From Psychroflexus sp. ALD_RP9 (GTDB lineage Bacteria; Bacteroidota; Bacteroidia; Flavobacteriales; Flavobacteriaceae), in contig NZ_CP062973.1 in assembly GCF_017311165.1 (NCBI RefSeq), positions 2,108,001 through 2,172,000 on the forward strand: a stretch of DNA of 64,000 bases. Direction: 5' to 3'. The stretch's first letter is position 1. Each line of letters starts with the position of its first letter. The notes under the pieces were generated by a model that saw nothing but the letters and a program-made list of their open reading frames with translations, made no database searches and was not told where the DNA came from. A program made the translations under genes and the position numbers. Shown piece by piece: positions 28,488 to 37,870 of this stretch.

Positions 28488-29384
28488 ATGCTTAATTCAA
28501 CTAAATTTAGCTTTATTTTACTAGCCCTGATTTGTTTTTCAAAAATTAAAGCTCAAGAATTTAATGCTGAAGTTGTTGTCGATGCGCAACAAACTGGCAA
28601 AAATCAACTCACGGTTTTTAAGACATTAGAGCAGCAATTAACTGAGTTTATTAATAGAAATTCATGGTCATCTTATCAATTAGAGAACCATCAAAAAATT
28701 AATTGTAGTTTTTTTATTATAGTAAAGTCTTTTAATAATAATCAATTTCAAGCCTCTTTACAAGTTCAGGCATCAAGACCTATTTTTGGTAGTGATAAAT
28801 CTTCACCAATTTTTAATTTTAAAGATAACGATCTTAGCTTTACTTATAAGGAATTTCAAGTTTTTAATTATTCGCCAAACACTTTTGAAAATAATCTAGT
28901 TTCAGTTATTTCATTTTATTTAAAAACGATTCTAGGCTTAGATGCCGATAGTTTTGAAGAGCTTAGCGGAAATTCATTTTTTGAAGAAGCTAACCAAATT
29001 GTAAATTATTCTCAGCAACGTGGTTCAGGTTGGTTAATTTCAGGAAATGCAAATAGTAGGGCAGCGCTTAATAGGGATTTATTATCTAACAACTTCCAGC
29101 AATTTAGGCAAGCTTTTTATGGCTATCACCGTTTAGGTTTAGATCAGTTTTACTCCGATTCAGATTCAGCTAAGTCTGAAATAGTTTCAGCCTTAAATGA
29201 TATTCAAGCAGTTAATAGTCGTAGGCCAAACTCTATTCTGGTTCGTACGTTTTTTGATGCTAAGTCTAACGAAATACTTGAAATTTTTAGTAATGGCAAT
29301 CCTGAGAATCATGAAGCCATTAAAAATACGTTGCAAAAAATGGCTCCAATTCATAGTAGATCTTGGCGCCAAATCAAATCTTAA
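28488..29384 (+). CDS. DUF4835 family secreted protein
   Basis: A 298-residue protein with a signal peptide (FSFILLALICFSKIKAQ) and no lipobox. The mature start EFNAEVVVDAQQTGKNQ and the later NPENHEAIKNTLQKMAP fit the Bacteroidota-specific DUF4835 family, which regularly lies between coaBC and recN. It is probably periplasmic or attached to the outer membrane. No catalytic motif is seen. Co-localisation with bamD suggests an envelope role, but this is not demonstrated. Confidence 0.82.
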   Translation: MLNSTKFSFILLALICFSKIKAQEFNAEVVVDAQQTGKNQLTVFKTLEQQLTEFINRNSWSSYQLENHQKINCSFFIIVKSFNNNQFQASLQVQASRPIFGSDKSSPIFNFKDNDLSFTYKEFQVFNYSPNTFENNLVSVISFYLKTILGLDADSFEELSGNSFFEEANQIVNYSQQRGSGWLISGNANSRAALNRDLLSNNFQQFRQAFYGYHRLGLDQFYSDSDSAKSEIVSALNDIQAVNSRRPNSILVRTFFDAKSNEILEIFSNGNPENHEAIKNTLQKMAPIHSRSWRQIKS

Positions 29385-29441
29385 ATTTTAAAGTGATAAA
29401 TTGATGCTGGTTTTGTAAATTTACAGTCAAAACTTAAGGGC

Positions 29442-31094
29442 TTGTTACAAAAGTTAATCATTAAAAATTACGCTTTAATTGAAGATGTTCAATTAAATTT
29501 AAAAACTGGTTTTACGGCAATTACAGGAGAAACCGGTGCTGGTAAATCAATTTTACTGGGCGCCATAGGCTTGTTGCTAGGTAAAAGAGCAGACTTATCT
29601 GCAATTAAAAATGATGCTAATAAATGCATTATAGAAGGTGAATTTTTAATTAAGGCTTACAAATTAAAGACTTTATTTCAGCAACTCGACCTTGATTACG
29701 ACGCTCATACAATCATTAGGCGCGAAATTTTACCATCAGGTAAATCACGACTATTTATAAATGACACACCCGCAAAATTATCACAAGCTCAAGAATTAGG
29801 CAGGCATCTTATTGATATACATTCACAACACGATACCTTAAGCATCACCCAGCAAGATTATCAATATCAAGTTCTAGATGCAATAGCTAAAAGTGAAAAA
29901 GAGCGGCAAGATTACCAAGTTGCCTTCCAAAATTTAAATCAGCTAAAGCAAAAGTTAGCCAAACTCAAAGCTAGTCAATTAGAAGCCCAAAAGAATTATG
30001 ATTATAATTTATTTTTACTTGAAGAACTTGAGGCGCTAAAATTAGAAACAATTAATCAAGCTGAGCTTGAGCAGCAAAAACATAAATTAGACAATGTAGA
30101 AGTTTTGCAAGAAAAACTTTCTACTGCCTACCAATTACTGTCCAATGAAGATCTCGGTCTTACCAATCAGCTACGGCAACTTCAAATAGAACTGAAAACT
30201 GCCACTCAAATAGACCATAGTCTATCAGCTGTTTTTGAACGTGTTAATAGTAGTTTAATCGAATTAGAAGATATTGAGCAAGAGGTTGATAAATATCTTG
30301 AAACAGTTGAAAATGATCCAGAGTTGAAATCAGCTTTAGAGGCAACTTTAAATGATTTACACAGATTACAAACAAAGCATCAAGTTGAAGATGTTTCAGA
30401 GCTGATCAAGATAAGAAACCACTTACAAGAACAAGTTGAAGCGTCTCAAAACGCTAATCTCGACTTAGATGAAGTTAATCAAGAGATTGCCACTGCCGAA
30501 CTTCAACTGAAACAAGCAGCCAAACGTTTATTTGAAAAACGTAAATCAGTCACTGAGCTAATTTCAACTTCAATTAAAAAAACCTTATCAAACTTAGGAA
30601 TGCCAGAAACTAAGTTTTCAATTTCAGCTCAATATACAGGACAGTTTAATTTACATGGTGCAGACGAGTTTCATTGGTTATTTACAGCTAATGCGGGTCA
30701 TGATATGCAAGCTGTTTCAAAAGTTGCTTCGGGTGGAGAACTTTCTAGAATTACATTAGCTTTAAAAGCTCTGTTATCGAAGAAACAGCATTTGCCGAGC
30801 TTGATTTTTGACGAAATTGATACTGGCGTTTCAGGTGAAATTGCAACTAAAATGGCTGATGTTATGCAGGAAATGGGACAACGAATGCAAGTTATTGCAA
30901 TTACGCATTTACCACAAATTGCATCAAAAGGTAATGAACACTTTAAAGTGTTTAAATTAAAAATCAATCAAACGACAACATCACAGATTAAAAATTTAAC
31001 TACTCAGGAGCGCATTGAAGAACTCGCTGAAATGCTTGGTGGAAAATCTTCAACTTCAGCAGTTTCACATGCAAAATCTTTATTACATCAATAA
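29442..31094 (+). CDS. recN: DNA repair protein RecN
   Basis: A 550-residue SMC-like ATPase for double-strand break repair. Walker A GETGAGKSILLGAIG is near the N terminus. A long coiled-coil region (about 150-365) precedes the C-terminal head with signature SGGELSRITLALKALL and Walker B LIFDEIDTGVSGEIA. The start is a TTG (29442) with reading LQKLIIKNYALIEDV, the family's usual first strand; no ATG fits better. The gap from the DUF4835 gene is 57 bases and no terminator is seen in it. Confidence 0.95.
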   Translation: MLQKLIIKNYALIEDVQLNLKTGFTAITGETGAGKSILLGAIGLLLGKRADLSAIKNDANKCIIEGEFLIKAYKLKTLFQQLDLDYDAHTIIRREILPSGKSRLFINDTPAKLSQAQELGRHLIDIHSQHDTLSITQQDYQYQVLDAIAKSEKERQDYQVAFQNLNQLKQKLAKLKASQLEAQKNYDYNLFLLEELEALKLETINQAELEQQKHKLDNVEVLQEKLSTAYQLLSNEDLGLTNQLRQLQIELKTATQIDHSLSAVFERVNSSLIELEDIEQEVDKYLETVENDPELKSALEATLNDLHRLQTKHQVEDVSELIKIRNHLQEQVEASQNANLDLDEVNQEIATAELQLKQAAKRLFEKRKSVTELISTSIKKTLSNLGMPETKFSISAQYTGQFNLHGADEFHWLFTANAGHDMQAVSKVASGGELSRITLALKALLSKKQHLPSLIFDEIDTGVSGEIATKMADVMQEMGQRMQVIAITHLPQIASKGNEHFKVFKLKINQTTTSQIKNLTTQERIEELAEMLGGKSSTSAVSHAKSLLHQ

Positions 31095-31133
31095 AAATTT
31101 TACTTTTACAAATTCAAATTTCAATTTTTAAAT

Positions 31134-31943
31134 ATGGCTTACAATTTATTAAAGGGTAAACGCGGAATTATTTTTGGCGCACTCGATGAAAACTCGATAG
31201 CATGGAAAACCGCTGAACGCGTTCATGAAGAAGGCGGAACATTTGTACTTACTAATGCGCCGATTGCCATGAGAATGGGCTCTATAAAGCAACTCGCAGA
31301 AAAAACTAACGCAGAAATAATTCCAGCTGATGCTACTAATCTTGAAGATTTAGAAAAATTAGTTGAAGAATCGATAGAGATACTTGGTGGCAAAATTGAT
31401 TTTGTATTACATTCTATAGGCATGTCTATTAACGTAAGAAAAGGTAGAGCCTACACCGACCAAAATTATGATTGGACGCATAAGGGCATAGATGTTTCTG
31501 CTATGTCGTTTCATCGTGTTATGCAAACCTTACATAAAAAGGACGCGATGAATGAATGGGGAAGCATAGTTGCTTTAACTTATATGGCAGCACAACGCGT
31601 CTTTCCTGATTATAACGATATGGCCGATAATAAAGCTTACTTAGAGTCAGTTGCAAGAAGTTTTGGCTATTTCTTTGGTAAAGATCGTAAGGTTCGTGTT
31701 AACACGATATCTCAGTCACCAACACCTACCACTGCTGGTAAAGGCGTTAAGGGTTTTGATGCTTTTATAAACTATGCAGAGAAAATGTCGCCATTAGGCA
31801 ATGCAACTGCATTAGAATGTGCTGATTACACGGTAACTCTATTTTCAGACCTAACTAAAAAAGTAACTTTACAAAATTTATTTCACGATGGTGGATTTTC
31901 TAATGTTGGTGTTAGTCAAGAAGTCATTGAAAAATTTGAATAG
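31134..31943 (+). CDS. fabI: Enoyl-[acyl-carrier-protein] reductase (NADH), FabI
   Basis: A 269-residue short-chain reductase of the FabI class that reduces trans-2-enoyl-ACP in the last step of fatty-acid elongation. The divergent cofactor motif GKRGIIFGALDENSIAWKTA and the catalytic Tyr-x6-Lys (in DYNDMADNKAYLESVA) are present, with QSPTPTTAGKGV at the substrate loop. It stands 39 bases after recN and is closed by a terminator at 31969-31997. Confidence 0.95.
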   Translation: MAYNLLKGKRGIIFGALDENSIAWKTAERVHEEGGTFVLTNAPIAMRMGSIKQLAEKTNAEIIPADATNLEDLEKLVEESIEILGGKIDFVLHSIGMSINVRKGRAYTDQNYDWTHKGIDVSAMSFHRVMQTLHKKDAMNEWGSIVALTYMAAQRVFPDYNDMADNKAYLESVARSFGYFFGKDRKVRVNTISQSPTPTTAGKGVKGFDAFINYAEKMSPLGNATALECADYTVTLFSDLTKKVTLQNLFHDGGFSNVGVSQEVIEKFE

Positions 31944-31968
31944 ATAATAACGTTATAGGTTTTATGTT

Positions 31969-31997
31969 AAAAAACTCCTTTTTTGGAGTTTTTTTTT
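31969..31997 (+). terminator. Intrinsic terminator after fabI
   Basis: A 10-bp stem (31969-31978 with 31985-31994, core ACTCC/GGAGT), a T6 loop and a T-run. Confidence 0.85.
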
Positions 31998-32007
31998 GGT
32001 TTAAAGT

Positions 32008-32040
32008 TTAACGAATAGTTAATTTTTATATATTCGTTAA
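32008..32040. promoter_or_regulatory. Inverted repeat TTAACGAATA-N13-TATTCGTTAA upstream of the surface protein
   Basis: A perfect 10-bp inverted repeat with a 13-nt spacer, ending 27 bases before the ATG at 32068. It could be an operator for the surface-protein gene or a 5'-UTR hairpin. No clear TAnnTTTG box accompanies it. Confidence 0.4.
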
Positions 32041-32067
32041 CTAATTAATATTTAAAATTTAACAATT

Positions 32068-35000
32068 ATGAAAAGAATTACAATTTTGTTTGCTTTATTC
32101 TTTGCCTTTTCCTGGCAAAGCGAAGCACAAATTTTAGTTTCTGAAAATTTCGATTCAGGAACACCAACTGATTGGACCGATACCTATTCGAATACAGCTA
32201 CCGCTGCATGTGCAGGTAATTCGGAAAGATCTAACATTTGGAGTTCTAACACTACAGGTAATTTGACTACGCCTAATTATGTTGGTGGTTCTAATGGGAC
32301 GGATTTAGCAATTAGTTTCGACTACAAAATAGTTGAATACAACTTTTCGAATCCAACAACACCACAAGGTGCTGGTTGGGGTACTGCAGAATTGCAATAC
32401 TCAACTGATGATGGTGCAAATTGGGTGACAATACTTACAATAGATGATAGTAACCATACAGTTTCAGCAGATTGTGCAAATGTTTCCGCAACTATTGCTG
32501 CAGCTGATTTGCCAGCAGGAACAGATGTAAAATTACAAATAGCAAACACTTGGGCAGCTGGTGATTACTACTTTTATGTAGATAATTTCGAAGCAAACCA
32601 GCAAGTTAATTGTGTGCTACCAGAAGCAACTTCAACTCTTGTTGAAGATTGTGCCAATGGTGAGTTTTCAATTGACGTAGACATTACTGATTTAGGTGAC
32701 TCAGCTATTTTAAGCCTTACTAACGATGCAGGTGTGGCAAGTACTGATGTTACTGCGACAGGTGTAGTTACGGTTGGACCATTTCCAGCTGGTACACCAG
32801 TTAACCTAACTTTAGAGCATGAGTCTGACACAGATTGTAATGTTGATTTAGGGTCGTTTGTAGATACTTGTCCGCCAGCAAACGATACTTGTGCTGGTGC
32901 TACACCTTTAACTATTACAACTGATGATACTCAATTGACAACCTTTATATCTGCTAGCGCAACAGAAGAACCAATCGAATTGGTAGATTGTGATGGCTTT
33001 GGTAATTATGGGGTTTGGTACTCTTTTGTAGCACCTTCTTCAACCCTAAAATTTATCTCAGGTACAAATGATCCTGGAATAACAATTTTCGAAGGTCCAG
33101 ATTGTGCTAATTTAACTGAAATTACGGCGAATTGTTTAAACAATTTCGATGGTGATATTACAGGATTGACCGCTGGTAATACATATTACGCAATGGTTTG
33201 GGATGACTCACAGGAAGCTTCACCTTCTGATTTTGCACTTTATTATGAAACTTGTCCAGCTCCTTCTGACTTAGATGCAACTAATTTAACAGATGATTCT
33301 GCAGACCTTACTTGGGCTGCTGGTGATGCTGAAACAGAATGGGAAATAGTTTGGGGACCATCTGGTTTTGATCCAGAAACTGAAGGTACAACCGTATCTG
33401 ATAATGACGGAACACTCGGTGTTAGTTTATCAGGTTTAAATGCTGAAACTTCTTATGAATTTTACGTGACGGCTGTTTGTGGTGCTAGTGATGAAAGTAC
33501 ACAAGTTGGTCCATTTGAATTTACAACAGCATGTTCTGCTCTTCTAGCTCCATATGTTGAGGACTTTGAAAGTTTTACAGTTTCAAGTTCTGCTTTTAGT
33601 AATGAAAACTGTTGGACTGCCACAAGTACAGCATATCTTTGGGAGCTTACAGATGATACAGATACATCATCAAGCGGAACAGGTCCAGCAGCTGGAGTAA
33701 GTGATGGTAACTATTTCTTTACTGAGGCAACTTCTGGTAGTGAAGGAGATGTTATTGATTTGGTTTCGCCATCTATCGATTTATCAAACTTAAACACGCC
33801 AGCACTTTATTTTGATTATCATATGTTTGGTGTAAATATGGGAACTTTAGAAGTGGTTGTAGATAATGGTACAACAACTGCAACGGTATTTACATTGACT
33901 GGTCAACAGCAAACTACTGAAGATGATCCTTTCATTTCTCAAACAGTTGCACTAGACAATTATGCAGGAGAGACTGTTCAAATCATTTTCAGAGCGACTA
34001 AAGGTTCAGGTTTCGAAAGTGATATGGCTATCGATAATTTTGAGCTTAACGAGGCGCCTTCATGCTTTCCTGCAACTGATTTAGCTGTTAGTACCATCAC
34101 TGGAGATAGCGCAGAGTTAACTTTTACAGGAAATAATGGTGGTAATGCAGCACATATTTGGGCTGTTTATGCACAAGGTGCAGATGCACAAAGCGTTCCG
34201 CCTTTATTTAATGGTCAAGCCTTAGCTGGAGAAACTTCAGCATCTATCACAGGTTTAGATCCTTTAACTGCTTATGATGTTTATGTATTAGCTAATTGTG
34301 GTAGTAGCCAAAGTTCTTTAGCTGGTCCAGTAACTTTCACAACAACTGAAGCTTGTGCTGCTCCAACAGAACTTGTTGTGAGCCAAATTTCAGCTTCTAC
34401 AGCTGAGATTTCTTGGACAGCTTCAAATACTGAAGATTCTGGTTACGAGTGGGTTGTTATGGTTGACGGTGAAGATCCATTAGACACAGCTAATACACCA
34501 GCTGCATCAGGAACTACAGCTGCTGGTGAAACAATGGCTTCTGTAAGTGGTCTTTCAGATAATTCAGCTTATGATGTTTATGTTCGTTCTATTTGTAGTC
34601 CTGAACCAGATCCTAGCGATTACTTAGGACCAGAATCTTTTGTAACTGCTTGTTTAGCATTCACACCTGATTATACAGAATCTTTTGATACGTTTACTCC
34701 TGATTGCTGGGAAGAAGCAGGAAGTGGAGACCCAACAACAGGTCCATCTGATTTAGGTAGTGGATTATGGTCAGCTGACGGCTTCTTAAATAATGGTACT
34801 ACTGGTGCAGCTCGTATTAATCTATATACAGATAATAGAGAAGATTGGTTAATTTCACCAAGTTTTGATATGTCAGCGGGTGGTTACGAGCTTGTTTATA
34901 GTGTAGGGTTAACAGATTTCGCAAACTCAAATGCACCTGAAGGTGCTGGTATGGGGTCTGATGATGAAGTACAGGTATTAATTTCAGAAGATAATGGTGC

Positions 35001-36789
35001 CACTTGGACTGCTCTTGCAACTTACAATCAGTCTGATTATCCAAGTGAAACCGGAGAGATTGAAATTTTTGACCTTTCAGCTTATACAGGAACTGTTAAG
35101 TTTGCATTTTGGGCAACGGACGGTAGTGTAGATGATACTGAAGATTATGATTTCTTTATAGACGAATTTAAAGTAAGAACACCATTAACATGTTCTGAAA
35201 TCACTGGTGTATCAGTTTCTAATGTTACAAATAATTCTGCTGATATCACTTGGGATGACAATATAGATGCTACAGCTGGTTACAACTGGTATGTATATGA
35301 ATCTGGTGCTGATATTACTTCTGCTACAGAGGTTGATTCAGGCTCAACTGCTGCTGGTGTAGCAACAGCTACAACAAGTTTATTAGAGCCTCTTACTAGT
35401 TATGATGTTTATGTTGAAGGAAATTGTGATGCTAATGGCTTGAGTCCACTTGCTGGACCTGTGAGCATATTTACTCAAGGACCTGGAAATTGTTCATCTA
35501 CTGGTTCATATTCTTATGACAATAATGAAACATCTGCTAGTGCTTTAGGTTTCATAGCTGATACACCAGGCGATTATATTAGCTTAACATTTACTGCAGG
35601 CTCTACTGAAACTTGTTGTGATGATTGGTTTATAACAGATGCAGCTGACGGCTCAGGTAACGTGATTGCGACAGGTGCCGGTTCTATTGTGGGCACCTAT
35701 GAGTCTTCAACTGGTGAAATTTCGTTCTATGTTGAGTCGGATGGTTCAGTTACTGGAACTGCGTTTGAGTATGAAGTTGATTGTTATCCAGCTCCAACAT
35801 GTGTTGCTCCAAATGATATTGCAGTAGCAAATATAACAACTACAACTGCTGATTTTTCTTGGACAGATAATGTAGATGCAACTAATGGTTATATTTGGTA
35901 TATTTTTGATGCAGGTGCTGATACTGATACAGCAAATCCAATCGATACTAATATCTTAGCTGCAGGTACTGAAACATTACCTTTAACAGGTTTAGATCCA
36001 AATACTTCTTATGACTTCTATATTCAGTCTGATTGTGATACAGATGGTCAGAGTGCTTTAGAAGGTCCTTTAAACTTTACTACTTTAGCAGTTCCACCTG
36101 CCAACGATGATATTTGTAATGCTATTGCATTAAATGTTGGTGATGCAGGTGTTGCCGATGAGTATACGAATGTTGGTGCAACCGTAGAAACTGATGAACC
36201 TGCTGGTGCTTGTTATGTCGGTGGTGCTCAAAAAACTGTTTGGTTTACATTTGTAGCGCCAAATTCAGGTGATGTAACCATTTCAACTGATATTGGTGGC
36301 ACTTTAACAGACACTGAAATAGCTCTATTTGCTGCGCCAACTGATTGTGCTGATACTTCGACATTTAGTCCTGCCATTGATTGCGATCAGGATAGTGGTG
36401 ATGTTGTTGGAAGCGGTTGGACTTCAATTATATCTAATGACCAACTTACTGGAGGTGAGACTTATTATGTTCAGGTAAGTGGTTACAATGATGCCGATGG
36501 GACATTTGGTATTGAAGTGACTGATAATGCGACGACATCTAATACAGACTTCTTTAGTAGTGCTAACTTTAGCTACTATCCAAACCCAGTAGAAAATAAC
36601 TTTACTATTGAGTCAAGAACTCAAGTTGATGAAGTTGTTGTTTATAACATGTTAGGTCAAGAAGTGAAGTCACTTTCACCAAAATCTAACACTGTCGATA
36701 TGAACTTTAATAACGTTCAAGCTGGTGTTTATTTAGTTAAAGCAACTATTGAAGGTCAAACACAAACATTTAGAATTATTAAAAAATAA
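32068..36789 (+). CDS. Large T9SS-exported multi-domain surface protein with fibronectin type III repeats
   Basis: A 1573-residue acidic protein with signal peptide (ITILFALFFAFSWQSEAQ). From pattern I see a jelly-roll adhesin-like domain (about 22-180), a pre-peptidase-like domain (270-395), an Fn3 domain (395-487), a jelly-roll domain (494-665), two Fn3 domains (665-860), a third jelly-roll (868-1040), Fn3 (1041-1140), a CUB-like stretch (1141-1240), Fn3 (1244-1340) and another pre-peptidase-like domain (1344-1480). The T9SS type A sorting tail from about 1500 starts SYYPNPVENNFTIES and ends in a basic FRIIKK. The Fn3 units at about 1041 and 1244 are close copies. It is probably a cell-surface adhesin or glycan-binding protein; no catalytic motif was recognised. 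It is monocistronic. Confidence 0.88.
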   Translation: MKRITILFALFFAFSWQSEAQILVSENFDSGTPTDWTDTYSNTATAACAGNSERSNIWSSNTTGNLTTPNYVGGSNGTDLAISFDYKIVEYNFSNPTTPQGAGWGTAELQYSTDDGANWVTILTIDDSNHTVSADCANVSATIAAADLPAGTDVKLQIANTWAAGDYYFYVDNFEANQQVNCVLPEATSTLVEDCANGEFSIDVDITDLGDSAILSLTNDAGVASTDVTATGVVTVGPFPAGTPVNLTLEHESDTDCNVDLGSFVDTCPPANDTCAGATPLTITTDDTQLTTFISASATEEPIELVDCDGFGNYGVWYSFVAPSSTLKFISGTNDPGITIFEGPDCANLTEITANCLNNFDGDITGLTAGNTYYAMVWDDSQEASPSDFALYYETCPAPSDLDATNLTDDSADLTWAAGDAETEWEIVWGPSGFDPETEGTTVSDNDGTLGVSLSGLNAETSYEFYVTAVCGASDESTQVGPFEFTTACSALLAPYVEDFESFTVSSSAFSNENCWTATSTAYLWELTDDTDTSSSGTGPAAGVSDGNYFFTEATSGSEGDVIDLVSPSIDLSNLNTPALYFDYHMFGVNMGTLEVVVDNGTTTATVFTLTGQQQTTEDDPFISQTVALDNYAGETVQIIFRATKGSGFESDMAIDNFELNEAPSCFPATDLAVSTITGDSAELTFTGNNGGNAAHIWAVYAQGADAQSVPPLFNGQALAGETSASITGLDPLTAYDVYVLANCGSSQSSLAGPVTFTTTEACAAPTELVVSQISASTAEISWTASNTEDSGYEWVVMVDGEDPLDTANTPAASGTTAAGETMASVSGLSDNSAYDVYVRSICSPEPDPSDYLGPESFVTACLAFTPDYTESFDTFTPDCWEEAGSGDPTTGPSDLGSGLWSADGFLNNGTTGAARINLYTDNREDWLISPSFDMSAGGYELVYSVGLTDFANSNAPEGAGMGSDDEVQVLISEDNGATWTALATYNQSDYPSETGEIEIFDLSAYTGTVKFAFWATDGSVDDTEDYDFFIDEFKVRTPLTCSEITGVSVSNVTNNSADITWDDNIDATAGYNWYVYESGADITSATEVDSGSTAAGVATATTSLLEPLTSYDVYVEGNCDANGLSPLAGPVSIFTQGPGNCSSTGSYSYDNNETSASALGFIADTPGDYISLTFTAGSTETCCDDWFITDAADGSGNVIATGAGSIVGTYESSTGEISFYVESDGSVTGTAFEYEVDCYPAPTCVAPNDIAVANITTTTADFSWTDNVDATNGYIWYIFDAGADTDTANPIDTNILAAGTETLPLTGLDPNTSYDFYIQSDCDTDGQSALEGPLNFTTLAVPPANDDICNAIALNVGDAGVADEYTNVGATVETDEPAGACYVGGAQKTVWFTFVAPNSGDVTISTDIGGTLTDTEIALFAAPTDCADTSTFSPAIDCDQDSGDVVGSGWTSIISNDQLTGGETYYVQVSGYNDADGTFGIEVTDNATTSNTDFFSSANFSYYPNPVENNFTIESRTQVDEVVVYNMLGQEVKSLSPKSNTVDMNFNNVQAGVYLVKATIEGQTQTFRIIKK

Positions 36790-36811
36790 ATTCTTCTAGA
36801 TTGTTTAATAT

Positions 36812-36840
36812 AACCCGAGTCATCAGGCTCGGGTTTTTTT
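36812..36840 (+). terminator. Intrinsic terminator after the surface-protein gene
   Basis: An 8-bp GC-rich stem AACCCGAG/CTCGGGTT (36812-36819 with 36828-36835), an 8-nt loop and a run of seven T. Confidence 0.88.
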
Positions 36841-36856
36841 ATGCTTAAAAGAGTAT

Positions 36857-36864
36857 TACATTTG
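36857..36864 (+). promoter_or_regulatory. -7 box TACATTTG exactly 4 nt before the glycosyltransferase start
   Basis: Match to TAnnTTTG ending 4 nt before the ATG at 36869. It comes directly after the preceding terminator, where a new promoter is needed, and predicts a leaderless mRNA. Confidence 0.38.
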
Positions 36865-36868
36865 TAGA

Positions 36869-37870
36869 ATGAGTAGAACTTATGCGTTTATCATTCCTGT
36901 TTATAATCGGCCTCAGGAGATTAAAGAGCTGTTAATGAGTTTTTTAACACTTAGGACTTCATTGAAATTTGAAATTTTAATTATTGAAGACGGCTCAACC
37001 TTAACTTCAAAAGACATTGTAAATGAATTTAGCTCTAAATTGAATATAAATTATCATTTTAAACCTAATTCTGGTCCAGGTGATTCTAGAAATTTTGGAA
37101 TGTCTAAGTCAAGTGCTGATTACTTTATTATTCTTGATAGTGATGTGATTTTGCCACCACACTATTTGTCAGCTGTTGATGCTGCTCTAAACATTCATTA
37201 TTTTGACTGCTATGGTGGTCCAGATCAATCTCATCAAGACTTTTCGATTACTCAAAAAGCAATTGATTTTTCTATGACATCATTTTTGACAACAGGTGGC
37301 ATTAGAGGAAACAAGCATAGCCAAACATCATCTTACGAACCACGAAGTTTTAATATAGGAATCTCTCGTGAGGCTTTTTTAGCCTCAGGAGGTTTTGGTA
37401 AAATTCACCCTGGTGAAGATCCAGATTTATCTATTCGTTTAAAAAATTTAGATTTTAATTTAGGTTTTATTCCTAAAGCATTTGTTTATCATAAACGCCG
37501 AATTGATTTTAGAAAATTTTATCAACAAGTTTCTAAATTTGGAGCAGTTCGTCCAATTTTAATAAAATGGCATCCAAAAACTTTTAAAATTACTTTTCTT
37601 TTTCCTAGTTTATTCTGTTTAGGCTTATTGATTAGCTTTATACTTTTACCACTAAGTTTAAGTTTATTAATCTTATACGGTACATATCTTTTACTTATTT
37701 TTTTATCATCTTTGTTTAAATATCGTTCTTTTAAAGTTGCTATGTTGACAATTGTTGCTGTATTAGTTCAATTTTTTGGCTATGGTATAGCTTTTCTCAA
37801 AAGTTTTGTTCATATTTTAGTATTAAATAAAAACCCTCAAAAAGTTTATCCAAACTTGTTCTTTAAATGA
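36869..37870 (+). CDS. Glycosyltransferase family 2, membrane-anchored
   Basis: A 333-residue protein. The N-terminal GT-A fold (1-230) has FIIPVYNRPQEI, the nucleotide-binding IIEDGST, the metal-binding IILDSDVILPP (DxD) and PGEDPDLSIRL as the acceptor-side motif. Two or three hydrophobic segments follow (about 245-320), which anchor it in the inner membrane. It probably transfers a sugar to a lipid or glycan. The 3' end overlaps the YbbR-like gene by 4 bases (ATGA), and in flavobacteria this gene is typically found ahead of coaE. The donor and acceptor are unknown. Confidence 0.9.
   Translation: MSRTYAFIIPVYNRPQEIKELLMSFLTLRTSLKFEILIIEDGSTLTSKDIVNEFSSKLNINYHFKPNSGPGDSRNFGMSKSSADYFIILDSDVILPPHYLSAVDAALNIHYFDCYGGPDQSHQDFSITQKAIDFSMTSFLTTGGIRGNKHSQTSSYEPRSFNIGISREAFLASGGFGKIHPGEDPDLSIRLKNLDFNLGFIPKAFVYHKRRIDFRKFYQQVSKFGAVRPILIKWHPKTFKITFLFPSLFCLGLLISFILLPLSLSLLILYGTYLLLIFLSSLFKYRSFKVAMLTIVAVLVQFFGYGIAFLKSFVHILVLNKNPQKVYPNLFFK

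Noticed and set aside
26100..31094. bamD-rpoZ-coaBC-DUF4835-recN as a novel operon.
   Set aside because: This order is the common arrangement in Bacteroidota and is ordinary apart from the CoaC motif change noted separately.
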